The notes under the pieces are model-generated. The model saw only the letters and a program-made list of their open reading frames with translations. It did no database searches and had not been told where the DNA came from. DNA of 64,000 nt. Origin: Pseudocercospora fijiensis CIRAD86. Lineage: Eukaryota; Ascomycota; Dothideomycetes; Mycosphaerellales; Mycosphaerellaceae. The position numbers and the translations under genes are program-made. Positions 1-10,934 of the stretch are shown piece by piece. The stretch's first letter is position 1, and the number at the start of each line of letters is the position of its first letter. The stretch covers positions 1,364,001 to 1,428,000 of the forward strand of contig NW_006921543.1 in assembly GCF_000340215.1 (NCBI RefSeq). The letters run 5' to 3'.

Positions 1-230
1 GCAAACCACTGCAGCAAGTGAGGTTCGCTGCGTGCGCGCGAGGTCGCACCTGCGAATCCGCCATCTTAAGACCCACGACCTCGACCTCGAACCCACCTCC
101 ACCCACAACCCACACTCGTTTTGTACGTAATAATCTCTCATCCCCAGCACATTGCAGCTGCATCTCATCGTGCATGATGCCACCCTTGCACTTGTCACCA
201 TCAACCTGTACTGACCCTTTCAGCCTCGCC

Positions 231-3200
231 ATGAACAAATTCCTAAAGAAGAGGCCCGACGGCCAAAACGCCAGCGATGAGGCCCTCCCTTCACCCGCAC
301 AACCACTGTCACCGGCCCTCAAAAAGGCATCAACCAGCAGATGGAAGAAATCCAAGAAGGCGCCTGAGGTGCGCCCGCAGCTGGATCTCTCCGCTGCTCT
401 GCCATCGACCGACGACTTCAGAACCAGTCTGATCATGCCCAGTCTGTCAACACGATTCAGCATGCTCAGGGAGCAGGACGACCCGAAATCGCTACTTGGA
501 AAGGCCTCGGACGACAGCGTGTTACAACCTAGGAGGAAGTCACGTTTGGCAGACTTTGGCTTCCCATCGTCAGGACTCGCCGACATCGCCGAAATTTCAT
601 CACTTCATGCCTCATTGCGCCCGCCCTTGACCCACGAACATCGAGAACACTCATATCTATCGGAAGACGGCTACGGAAGTGATGCCGAAGCGCTCGGTGG
701 CGGCATCATGAGTCGATCTCGGCCGGGCGAGGGCAACGTACTTTTCGGCGGCCGTCAGAAGATCTACAAAATTCCGACCAGCGGCGCGGCCTCCACCAAG
801 AGTCTGGGAAAGCTTGTCTATGATGATGATATCGGATATTCGGCTTTCCAAAAGTACAGGCAGAAAGAGCGAGAGGAGGACGAGAGTCATTTCGCACGAC
901 CTTCCAACGACAGCCAAGGCTTCGACTTTGGCCTTGACAAGGGCGAGCCTGACGACCAGGATGATGATGGACAGCGCTCCCTGCTGAACGATTCCGCAAA
1001 GGATCTGTCGCATTCGCCGTCATTATCGTCGTTTGACAGGAAGCGCTCCACAACATCCTCAGACGCACACTCCATTGCGCGTTCGTCCACTGCAGCAACA
1101 TCGATCACATCACAGCCCGCACTATCAAGTGCAGCGCCCTCACCTGCCTATGCCCCCGCGACTGTCATGACCCCGGCTCCCGCGGCCTCATCCGTGATGG
1201 ACAGGTCGAATATGAAGGCCCGGAGGCTGTACGAGCAGGGTCTCGATCAGCACATACAAGAGCAGCAATCCTCAGCCATCACTCGACTAAACTCCATCCA
1301 ACGCCAGCATGCCATGTCAGGGAAAAAGACTCCACCGTTTTTGCAGAGCACTAAGAGTGCTGGTAATCTCCAGGATCGCGTTCATCAGCCGGTTTACGCT
1401 TTGCGTGGCCAATCACCGCCGCTCTCGTCGCCTCTCCCGCCGCAATTGAACTCAGCTGGCCCTGTCAGGCATGCGAACTCTGCTTCCCCCAGCCCGGTCC
1501 CTAGCGGACCGCAATCACCAATCGAGAGTCAATATGACGAATCTAATGTATTGGCACAGGCATTGGAGCCCGGCGACCGAGGCAAAGCAACAGCCATGGG
1601 CGCATTCAATAGCCCGCCCATGCCTTTGATGAGCAGCAGTACTTGGAACGACAAAAGCAACTCCAGCGTTCGGCACCGAATGCAGCAGTCAAGAACAAAG
1701 TACCACACACCCAACAGTCGGCGTTTCAACAGCGTCCCAATCGGTACGAAGATGACCAGAGCGAGTATCAGCCCAACACATCTCCTGATCTCTCCGCTCG
1801 TGCGACATCCCACGCTGAGTCTATGCACGAGCCTAGTAAGGCATATACGGTATTTCAGAATGCTGTGAATCAATTCCCGGTCAAATCACCGCCATCTTCA
1901 ATAAACAAATCGACGCTTCCAGATACTCATCGGACTTTTTTCGGCAACATCAGCGCCAGCGAAGATGAGGATGAAGAGGAAGTCAGCGAAATCGCCAAGT
2001 CCTTCAATCAGCCTGAGTATGGATACGGTGGCTATCAATCGAAATGGCAGCCGACGCCTCTGCCTTCAGTGTCTGAGCACCCGGCTTTAAGAGAGGAGAA
2101 ATCGAGCCTTGCCGAAGACCTTGAAGATGAAGGGCAGTCAAAGTCACACCTGAGGCAAAAGGCGTCCGCTCGCTCATTGCGACACGTGGATGCTAAAGCT
2201 GGAGCCCTTGTGCCCAGAGAACTTGATTCTCCAACCCTAGGACCCCAATCGCAAGCTTTGAATGGAATGGTCCACCATCTCAGGCAGAAGAGCAACAACT
2301 CCTCGATATATCCCGTTGAGAGCGGAATCGGCGCTCAGCAGGAAGAAGCGGTTAATGCTCCATGGAATTCCGGATCTGCGCTGGATACGCAGCACGCTTC
2401 AATGCGAAGCTCACACTGCACTGCTTCCACACACTACACCGCTTCCAATCCGTGGGATATGGACGAATCCAACAGTGGTGCATCCAGTGCAGTTGATCGA
2501 CCAGAGAGTCGATCAGAAATCTCGGGGTTTCAGGAAGGGGCCGCCAGCGACCGAGTGTCCGAGGTTCCTTCTGTGCAAAGTAGTGTCCCATCTTGGCAGC
2601 GCGAGCTTCAAAAGCAGCATCACACTCGAGATCCGAGCAACGCAACTCTGCAAGACCGCGAGGCTTTCTCCCGAGACTTGGCTGCGAGGCGAGACGCCAT
2701 TCGAGAAAATCTGAAGAGCTACGTGGAAACGAACAATCCGAGGGCAGCCAGCCCAGTTCCGGGCGCAGCAGGTCCTCTTAGGGCTTTTGGTATCATGCGT
2801 GCGAAGTCTAGTGGAGAATCGCTCGGCACCATGCGCGATCAGCACTCGAAAGGTTCCAAAGGCTTAGGCGCCAACTCCAATGCCAGTGTCACCAGCTTGA
2901 CTAAAGACGAGAGATCTGGATTCAGTCTGGATCTGGCGCGGCCACGCGGCAACTCTTCTCCTCGCTCGGCAATGCCACCGCCAGTCTCCCAGCACCCAGC
3001 CTTCAAGAACGAGATTGGAGAGTCGGCGCGCGACACTGAAATCGGTGAGCTGCCAAAGGAGCGCCAATTGGCGTCGAGCCGATCACCGGCATTAACAGCT
3101 GCCCGCAACAGGAGTCGTTCCAACTCCACAACAACTACAGACCGATCTCGAAGTCGCACTTCGCCATACCGGGATGACTTGGAAAAGGCAATGATTGAGG

Positions 3201-4000
3201 GTCATGGATCTTCCGCGACGGCACACGAGCCTTCCCCAGAAGCTTCGCCGGCCATGTTGCCTTCCGACCGCGACAGCAACGGTAGCCGAACCAATATGCA
3301 ACCATATTTCGACCAGAAGATGGGTCTTGCTGCTCAGAACATGAGCCGCCTTGCGCTGAATGGACCGCAGGCTGTTCCTCTGCAGCCAAATGTATACACT
3401 CCTGGTCGTCCAGCTCCCGTGGCAAATGCATACACCTCCAATCCAACACCTCCTCTTTCGACGTCTAGCAACGGAACTCCTGCTCCAGCCAGCCCAGCCA
3501 CCTTCTCACCAGAGGAGTACTCTCCCATCATTCCTTCTTCCTCTCGACCCAGTGTTACACTGCGTAGGAAGACGGTTTCGAAATCTGAAATCTCCGAGCC
3601 TATCCTGATCTCGTCGACTTCGAACGTAGACACGGTGGACTTGCCTCCCGGCGCTTCCCTGAAGAATGGCATAGATCAACCGCCGCCAATTCCTCCCATC
3701 AACCCGAGACGTCGGGGCACTCGGAAGCTCTTCGGCCTGGTCACCTCGAAAGACGCAAGCGATAAGGAAACTGAGCTTCCAATGCTCACACAGTCTGACC
3801 CGAATCTACTCCATGAGACGTCGTCGCCGTGCTCCGACCGAGGACTCTTTCCGCCCAGCAATGTAGTGCGAATCCCTGCACGGCAGGAGTCGCCAGCTCT
3901 TGAACAGTATGGCTTCAACCGAGCCGAATCTCCAGAAAGACGTGGACCGACGCGCGCCGTCACGGCCCCGATGGGTGCTGGTGAAGTCGGCATGTTCTGA
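231..4000 (+). CDS. large conserved fungal protein of unknown function (frame change near 1610)
   Basis: A protein of about 1,250 residues, rich in Ser, Pro and charged residues and largely disordered in appearance. I chose the ATG at 231 because the residues after it (MNKFLKKRP) look like a conserved start and the upstream part of the frame looks like leader sequence. A compact, ordered-looking block containing GEGNVLFGGRQKIYKIP lies near residues 165-182; I have the impression that this block recurs in other Pezizomycotina but cannot name a domain. The reading frame switches from that of 231-1612 to that of 1613-4000. Either a weak 65-nt intron (about 1548-1612, GTATTG...AATAG) is removed, or one base is missing around 1607-1622. 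Residues on both sides of the switch (GAFNSPP, then FDEQQYLERQ) look coding, which favours a missing base. No membrane segment or catalytic motif is visible. No function is assigned. Confidence 0.8.
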
Positions 4001-4579
4001 TACGACCCATAATGAAACCTCCAAAAACAGCAAGCTTCGATCAGCGATCAGCGACAAACAAGAAATTCTAGAATAATCGCGCTCGAGCGCGAGACACGCA
4101 GCGACTGTTTCATTCTATTCGATTTCATGTACAATACTTGGTGCGGACGGACGACTGCTTTGATTTTATTTTCACGGAAGAAGATGGCGCTGCTTGATGG
4201 AAAATGGAAGAAGTGTTCGGCAAAAGGCAAGGCGGGGCGGGGCACCCAGAACTCTGGACACACTTATTACCATTGCTCGTTCAGCCAGCTGGCTGTAGCA
4301 GTACGATTGTGTTCTTCTTTTTCAAAACTCTCACGAAGAATATGGGATTCGGCTGGCACACAGGCGCTCTGAGAACAGGACGGCTGTAACAAGAACTGTT
4401 TTGTCTCCTTTCTCTCCTGCAGAATATGCGAACGGATGGTGTTTTCTGTGTGGTTTGGAAGAAGAGAGACAAAAAGATGGCTACGGCTATAGCAATGGCA
4501 TTTGATCGATTTAGCGTCCGCACGATACCACCAGACAGCGCCGGCTTTTTTCTTCTTTTTTTCTTTAGTTTTCTGATAC

Positions 4580-5110
4580 TACGGTTAGTTAGCTTAGTGT
4601 GTAAGAAATGAATTGAATTGAATAAGAAAGAGAGAAGCTATAAAAGTATATACGAAGTTATTTATTCTACTAAGAAATTATCTAAGAAGTTTATAAGCCT
4701 TATCTCTAAAAGATCCCGGCCTTATACGATACGATTACGATAATTCGGTAGTTCTTATTCCTAACTTATCTTTATAGTAAGGATTCTATATATATATATC
4801 TGCTTATATACTTATCTAGTTTTCTACTAGTAATAGTATTAGATAGATAACTATTCTTCGTAATAGCGCTTTGTTTTTAGAGCTTTCTATTTGCATTAAT
4901 GCTACCTACGGCTAATTCTTAGGGCCTACTACTTTTAGTAACGGGGTATAAAGTTCTTTTTCTATAATTTTCTAAATTTAGATTTTTAGATAGGTAGTAA
5001 GTATAGTTTAGTTATATTATATAGTCGGAGATAGTAAGGTCGGGGCTGCTACTATGTTTTTGTACTATAGTAGTCTAGTAATTCTTGTTTCTTTAGTAAG
5101 TATAGGGTCT
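4580..5110. other. small RIP-mutated AT-rich patch, no gene
   Basis: A stretch of about 0.5 kb with very high TpA and almost no CpA or TpG, lying between normal-looking sequences. It resembles the large RIP blocks further on and is probably the relic of a short repeat insertion. No protein similarity, terminal repeats or target duplication could be recognised. The preceding 4001-4580 is the 3' flank of the upstream gene and holds nothing I can name. Confidence 0.6.
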
Positions 5111-5272
5111 CTTTCCTACCTACTCGTTAGAGGCAGATCTCGCGCAAGTCCGTCCGCAAACCCGTTAACACGATTAGCAGACCTTGGCAGGCTCTATGAA
5201 TGTATAGGACACCTTGTACGTGAGACGTCTAGGAAAGAGAAAAGATAATGTAAAGTGTGTATGCAAATCTCG

Positions 5273-5932
5273 TCATCTCCTAGAAGAAGAAGAAGAAGAA
5301 GAAGAAGAAATCCAAGCTTCAGGTCTCAATTCCGTATCTAGTTCCAACACCGTCCTGTCTCCTCTCCTCTCCTTTAACCTCTTCTCCGTTTTCATAAACT
5401 CTCGTATTCCAATCGGTATCCCTTCCAACCCTTCATCTTCCTCCACCTCCCCCTCCCCCCCTTCCTGTCTCCTCTTCGCCTCCCTCATCCTCATCCTATA
5501 CTCCTCCACTTCCTCCCGAAACCTTTCCCACACGCAATTCACGCACCCGGACATGCAGCAGTTGTCTGGTTCGGAGGGTTTGGGCGGGACCAGAATTCCG
5601 GAGATCAGTTGCGAGCGGGATTCACGTTGGTGTTTTCTTTCGGCGGCTTCGGCGGCGCGGTCGCCGAAGACTAGGCGGGCGCGGGCGAGGGTTTGGGAGC
5701 GGGAGCTTGGAGGTGCTTTGGTGTCGGGAGGGCGGGAGTTGGGTTTGGTAAGAGGTGCGTTGAGGGGGTCGGCGGGGTAGCCTTGGATTTGTTCGGGGTG
5801 GGTGGTGGTGTTGTTATTGCGGTTTGGAGAAGTGCTGAGGTGTCGGGTTTGAGGATGTGATGGGGTTTTGTGGAGGTGGTGTGGTTGGGGTGTTGTTCTC
5901 TTGTTAGGGATGCTGCGGAGGGCTGTCCGCAT
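5273..5932 (-). CDS. oxidoreductase-like domain protein (UPF0651/OXLD1 type), probably mitochondrial
   Basis: A 219-residue protein. The signature is the Cys-rich block near residues 115-136, PPKPSEPDNCCMSGCVNCVW, with Cys125, Cys126, Cys130 and Cys133. This matches the short oxidoreductase-like domain (PF09791) of fungal UPF0651 proteins and animal OXLD1. The N-terminus is rich in Arg, His, Ser and Thr with few acidic residues, in keeping with a mitochondrial presequence; family members are mitochondrial but the molecular function is not established. The segment after the Cys block (residues 136-200) is charged and probably helical. The C-terminus ends in a serine run encoded by the GAA/TTC repeat at 5285-5310, so the last residues may vary in length. 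Coding-strand composition flips in the middle: C/A-rich in the 5' half, G/A-rich in the 3' half. Confidence 0.88.
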   Translation of the reverse strand: MRTALRSIPNKRTTPQPHHLHKTPSHPQTRHLSTSPNRNNNTTTHPEQIQGYPADPLNAPLTKPNSRPPDTKAPPSSRSQTLARARLVFGDRAAEAAERKHQRESRSQLISGILVPPKPSEPDNCCMSGCVNCVWERFREEVEEYRMRMREAKRRQEGGEGEVEEDEGLEGIPIGIREFMKTEKRLKERRGDRTVLELDTELRPEAWISSSSSSSSSRR

Positions 5933-6583
5933 TGTTGTGTGAGGAGGGGAGTTGGAGCAAGGGTAGATTGTTGTTGTATTGCATGTGAGCGTGTTGATAT
6001 TCTAGGTGACGTAGGCGGCTGTTTGACATGGATGGTGAGATAATAAGCATAATTTGCGCCGAACCCTTTCTACTACTACTACTACTTCTTCTTCTTCTTC
6101 ATATTTTCATGTCTTGAGTTGTCCAAGGCAGGCATTACTTCTCATCATATCGGGCGGCATTGCGGCCACTGTCTATGTGTGAGGTAGGTTGTCGACTTTC
6201 ACGCGGCACCGAACACCTGGCAACCGCCAGCAGCGATGATCACTGCTGTCTTGATCGAAATGCAACTTTGAATATATCTATTTTTCAAGAATTGGTGGCT
6301 CCTTCGGCCATTGTAAACATCTTCATGACTTTGGTCAAGGCACAAATTTTGAGTTGCTGCTAGGACCCATGAGAGGCCAGACATAGCGGAAAGCATTGAT
6401 GGACCATGGATCCCATCAGGAACGATCGGGAGGTGGGGTTGGGCGAGTGCATACAAGACTAAGTTCAAAAAGCTTCTTCGCTCTCTGATGGCTTCCACCA
6501 CGACGACTTCTACTGACAGACCAGAATCCTTGACATCCCCCATGCCTCGATAACGCAACAGCGGCCAAGAGGCACTCGCCGCA
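5933..6583. other. intergenic region with a TAC/TTC simple repeat
   Basis: The shared upstream region of two divergent genes. It contains a trinucleotide run (TAC)n(TTC)n at about 6069-6101. No further gene, RNA or element recognised. Confidence 0.5.
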
Positions 6584-8370
6584 ATGGATACACACAACGG
6601 CGCCAGGGCTTTCCGCAGAAGCCTCCACAACGTGTTGAGTTGGGCGAGACCTAGAAATCTTCTCAGTACAGCTACCGATCTTTTTCGAATCGATGATCAG
6701 CAGACGAAATCACGACGCGCGAGCGACACGGCATGGCTGGATGGGCTCCGAGGTGTTGCTGCGTTGCTCGTGGTGATACAACATATTCATCCGGCAGTAT
6801 GGTGGTTAGCCATGTGTGACGATGTGTCTGATGATTCCACTGCCATCGGTCCGGGAACCTGGTCTGTCCTTCGACTGCTCTTTACTGGCGGCTCACTTGC
6901 TGTGGAGCTGTTCTTCGTCATATCAGGTATTTGATCTTGCCTTCGCTGGCGGAGGAAATGCGAAGTCCTGATGCATCTAGGCTTCGTTGTCCCACGACGA
7001 TTGGTATCTTTAATACAAGAAGGGCGACAAGACGATTTTGTAGAAGCTTTGAATTCGGCTGTAATTCGCAGGCCTTGTCGTTTGCTGATTCGGGCAATGC
7101 TGAGCACGCTCTTGCTTTTGACCTTCTTTCATATGACCGGCATGGATCCGAATTGGTGCGTTCATGCTATCTCGCCTGCAAAATTAGACGCGAATACTAA
7201 ACGTGCTGGCAGGAATGGAGCAGCTAGCAATATTTTCAGCGAGCTCTGGCTTTGGGTCCTGGATTGTCTTCAACTTATGGACTTTTATACTGTCTACGCG
7301 TCCAGGTATTTGCTGATCACATGGACGATCGTTGTGGAGTGGAGAGGTAGTATGGCTGTCTTCGTCTGGCTCTTCGCCATTCACCAGCTGCGAACTCAAT
7401 GGCGAGTCCTGCTAACGTTAGGGTTGGTACTATATCTCGTCGTGTGCACGATAAGTCAGTACATTTTACTGCTGCTCACCATCGGCTGCGCTCGCTGACA
7501 TTCTCGAACAGGTACGCAGTACGCCGCCGTCTTTGCTGGAATGCTTACATGTGAGCTGGATCTGATTTCCACTTGACGCGAGAAAGGCCAGATCCGATTG
7601 CCGTGGTCTAAAGTCTCAGAGTACCTGGCCCAGAGAAGGTTCTTGCGCGGTCTTGTGATGCACTCAGTCCCAGCTCTTGGCCTCATCTTTGGCAGTACGC
7701 CAATGCTGAAGTCAGATCTAGCGACCACAGAACACGCGATCCAAGTCTGCGCTAAATGGCCTGCCTTCTTGTACAACATCATTCCGGGTCAATATTGGGC
7801 TGAATGGCCTGGCATCCAGTATCGCGACTTTTGTTAAGACCTTTGCGCTTGACCTAGGTAAGCACGAGGCTATTCTCGAAGCTAACTTCGTGATGCACAG
7901 CTACTTCTGGGGTGCATGGCTCACCATACTCGGCATCAAGGAGATCAGATGGGCAAAAGCAATCTTCGAGACGAGGATCGCGCAATGTGAGTTTCGATGA
8001 TATCCTCCATATTCGATGCTTTCAACACTGACAGTTCTCATTAGATCTCGGCCGACACTCCTTCGCACTGTACGTCACTCACACACTCGTTGCGAGCACT
8101 CTGACGCGGATCCTTCTAATTCTCACCAACCACGGTTTCATGCAAGGCGAAGATGCAGGCTGGCCGTTCAACGCTGTCCCCTTGGGCGCATGGAGTAAAT
8201 ATCTCTCCCTGGATATGGGACCGAAGGGTTATGAACCGGCAGTTCTGTTCGTTTTGGCGGCGAGTCTTGCTGTCATGCTCCCGCTTGCACAGATGGGAAC
8301 CATAATCTTCGATCAGCCTTCTGTGAAGATGTCGAATTGGATGTGGGCTAAGTTGAAGCAGTTCAGATAG
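6584..8370 (+). CDS. acyltransferase 3 family membrane protein, reading frame damaged
   Basis: A multi-pass membrane acyltransferase (PF01757 type) that would transfer acyl groups to an unknown acceptor. The N-terminal signature WLDGLRGVAALLVVIQH (residues 51-67, with Asp53 and His67) and FFVIS near residue 112 are typical. Near the C-terminus the characteristic YLGRHSFALYVTH occurs (from about 8043). Introns I can place: about 6927-6965, 7156-7212, 7455-7511, about 7551-7586, about 7858-7900 and 7987-8044. The 7156, 7455 and 7987 introns splice cleanly. Near 7795 the frame jumps by one base (Q-Y then G-L-N-G-L-A-S), and the joint at 7858/7900 does not restore the frame found before YFWGAWL. 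The expected ISG motif is also lost at the first splice. The gene is therefore either a recent pseudogene or carries assembly errors. Confidence 0.72.
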
Positions 8371-8592
8371 AAGAGATCAAGGCATTACTTGAAAAATGCT
8401 GATCATGGTGGACATGGTGGCGCATGGCGTTTCTCTTACAAATATTGCCAGCGCTCCTGCCAAGAGGCATGCTTACTTCTTACCGTTACACAGCAGGTGC
8501 TCAGCTCTGAACCCGACGTCCTTCGCCTTGGAATATATGATGACGTCCACCTCAGGGACATTTCCAGTAGCCAGTCCTGCGATTTCGACACG

Positions 8593-10098
8593 ATGCTGCT
8601 ATCACAACTGCCCGTCGGTCTGCTTGTGGCAGCAACCGCTGCATCGCCTCCGCCTCACCACTCCTTGAGCAGTCAAGTTCAACAATGCTGCCGACAGCTC
8701 TCCAGTACCTTCCCAAACCAAGTCATTTCGCCCAACAATGCTTCGAGTTACATTCACTACACCAATCGATGGACCGAGAATGCTCGATTGGAACCCACTT
8801 GCATATTCCTGCCGAACGACGCAAGAGACATCGCCACCGCGATCAAAATCTTCCATCCACATAACAACGGAAGAGGAATTTGTCCTTTCGCCGTCAAGTC
8901 TGGCGGACACATGCCTCACCCCGGAGCCAACAGCATCGAAAACGGCATCGTCATTGACCTCAGCTCAATCAACGAAGTCACAATAGCGAAAGACAGAAGC
9001 TATGTGACTCTCGGATCTGGGAACACCTGGGGAAAAGTCTACGATACCCTGGCTGGAACGAATCTAGCAGTGCCAGGTGGTCGATGTGCAGGTAAGAAAT
9101 TCTATCACATATTTAGTCTCTCTCACACACATCCATGACTAAACTCCTAGGNNNNNNNNNNNNNNNNNNNNNNNNNNNNNNNNNNNNNNNNNNNNNNNNN
9201 NNNNNNNNNNNNNNNNNNNNNNNNNNNNNNNNNNNNNNNNNNNNNNNNNNNGAATTTTTGGAGGTTACATTCTTTTACCCGCAATGCTACGGATCGAGTT
9301 CTTCAGAATTTCGATGGGTTTATGGCAGATGCAGGCAGAGATGAGGATGTGGCTTTGGCGCTGGAATTCGTGAGTTCTTCTTCTTCTCAATCGTCGCAGG
9401 TTTTGATTTGGATGACTGCGAGTGATGGGAAAGATGGACATGCGAGTCTACAAAATTTCGTGGATTTGAGGAATCAGTCGATTGCGAGTACGTTTGGACC
9501 GACGACGTTTGCGGAGTATCCTGGTGCTGTTCCGGCTGTTTCGAGGGTGTTGTCCGCTACGGTTACGATTCAAGCTGGTGGGGAGGCGTTGGAAGAGGTG
9601 CATCGCATTACGAATTCTGTCTATGCGGACTTTCGTCATGTTCCTGATCTGATTTGGGATGTTCAGTATGAACCTTTGCCGAAAGCGTACCGGGATCGTG
9701 GGTTTGCGAGGAGTGGTGGGAATGTTATGGGGTTGAATTCTACGGATGATGATCTCGTCATCGTGTTCCTCATGCCTCTTTGGAAAGACGAAATCTACGA
9801 TGACGAGGTCAGTTATTCTGTCTTCAAAAGTCCCCGAGCTTCGCTGATGAGATTTGCACAGGTATATCGAGCTGTTCGGACTTGGCTGGATGGGGTTGAT
9901 GAATACATTAATGTCCACGATGTGGGATATCCGTTCCAATACCTCAACTATGCCGCACCGTTTCAAGATCCTTTGGCGAGCTATGGAGTGACGAACTTTC
10001 GGTTTTTGAAAGATGTGGCGAGGAAGTACGACCCAGATGGATTTTTTCCACGAGCGGTCTCTGGTGGATTTCGGTTGCGCGATGAGGATGATTTTTGA
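8593..10098 (+). CDS. secreted FAD-linked oxidase, berberine-bridge-enzyme type (contains sequencing gap)
   Basis: A secreted flavoprotein oxidase with FAD_binding_4 and C-terminal BBE domains. The ATG at 8593 gives a signal peptide (MLLSQLPVGLLVAATAAS). The FAD region carries KSGGHMPHPGANS (residues 102-114); His106 is the residue that normally binds FAD covalently. PGGRCAG at 161-167 places Cys165 where bicovalent family members have the second FAD link; that assignment is tentative. Intron 1 is 9092-9150 (GTAAGA...CCTAG). Exon 2 begins at 9151 and runs at once into 100 Ns, so part of the FAD domain is missing. Coding resumes after 9251 and continues to the BBE signature NYAAPFQDPLASYG and KYDPDGFFPRAVSGGFRL at the end. 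Family members oxidise sugars, alcohols or secondary metabolites; the substrate here cannot be read. Confidence 0.88.
9152..9251. other. assembly gap of 100 N
   Basis: Exactly 100 Ns, the conventional size for a gap of unknown length, inside the second exon of the FAD oxidase gene. Confidence 0.99.
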
Positions 10099-10934
10099 GT
10101 GGTCGTGTCGGAAATCTTAGGAAAGGCGGTTTTCTGCCCACGTTCAAGCTCTGTATTCTATGCCCTAAATCTTCCTACTTCGCAGTCTTCTCTCATCAAA
10201 GAAAGCCTTTGGCGCACTTGTAAGATGAAGCGGTGCCGGGATGAGTGTACATTGCGGAAATTGAATGTAGGACCTTGTTTCGGTGTCTGGGACATCGCAC
10301 AACCTCAGCTGTTACGAACATCGTCGAGATCTTTGGACGAACGATTGCTGATGGCTGCTGTCGTATAACAGTCATACAGAGAAGCGACATTCGCGCTGGG
10401 AATGGCGAGCCGATCGACCGCACGAAGAATGGAGCTGTCACAGCCACCGCGACTCCCCACCCACACCACACCCACTCGTACCAGCACGATGGATGCAATC
10501 CCACCCTCCGAATACGATTGCGTGAAAGAGCATGAATGGATCATCCGGCGTGCATACAGTCCAGGCCACACCAGCCATCGTTCTGGTAGGAGTCGTAATT
10601 TTGCAGCGCATGTGCCATTGGAGGATGCGGCATACGTGGAGAGCACAAGAGCCATGAAAACGGGTCTCGGTACAAAATCTCTTCGAGCAGACCTGTGCTG
10701 CGTTGTGATCGAGCCAAACATGTGCTTGTGGCAGTACAGATGCACTGATCTCTGCCTGCTACCTTCCTCATCAAGCACTTGCTCCGCCTATCATGGTGTG
10801 AAGAGAAGAATGGGCCAAGACTATACACAAGTCGGTGATGCTTTCGTGCGTGGCGGGTATAAGGCCTGCACGAACTCCTGATATTCGAAGTTGCGCCAGT
10901 CTTCCTTCATTCTCACATTCTTTATTCCGCGATT
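10099..10934. other. intergenic region
   Basis: Normal base composition. Open frames here overlap on several strands and none has a recognisable domain or clean start. I see the 3' flank of the oxidase gene and the promoter of the following gene, nothing else. Confidence 0.5.

Noticed and set aside
5214..5780. 188-codon plus-strand frame
   Set aside because: It is the antisense shadow of the UPF0651 gene, whose Cys signature is clear on the minus strand.
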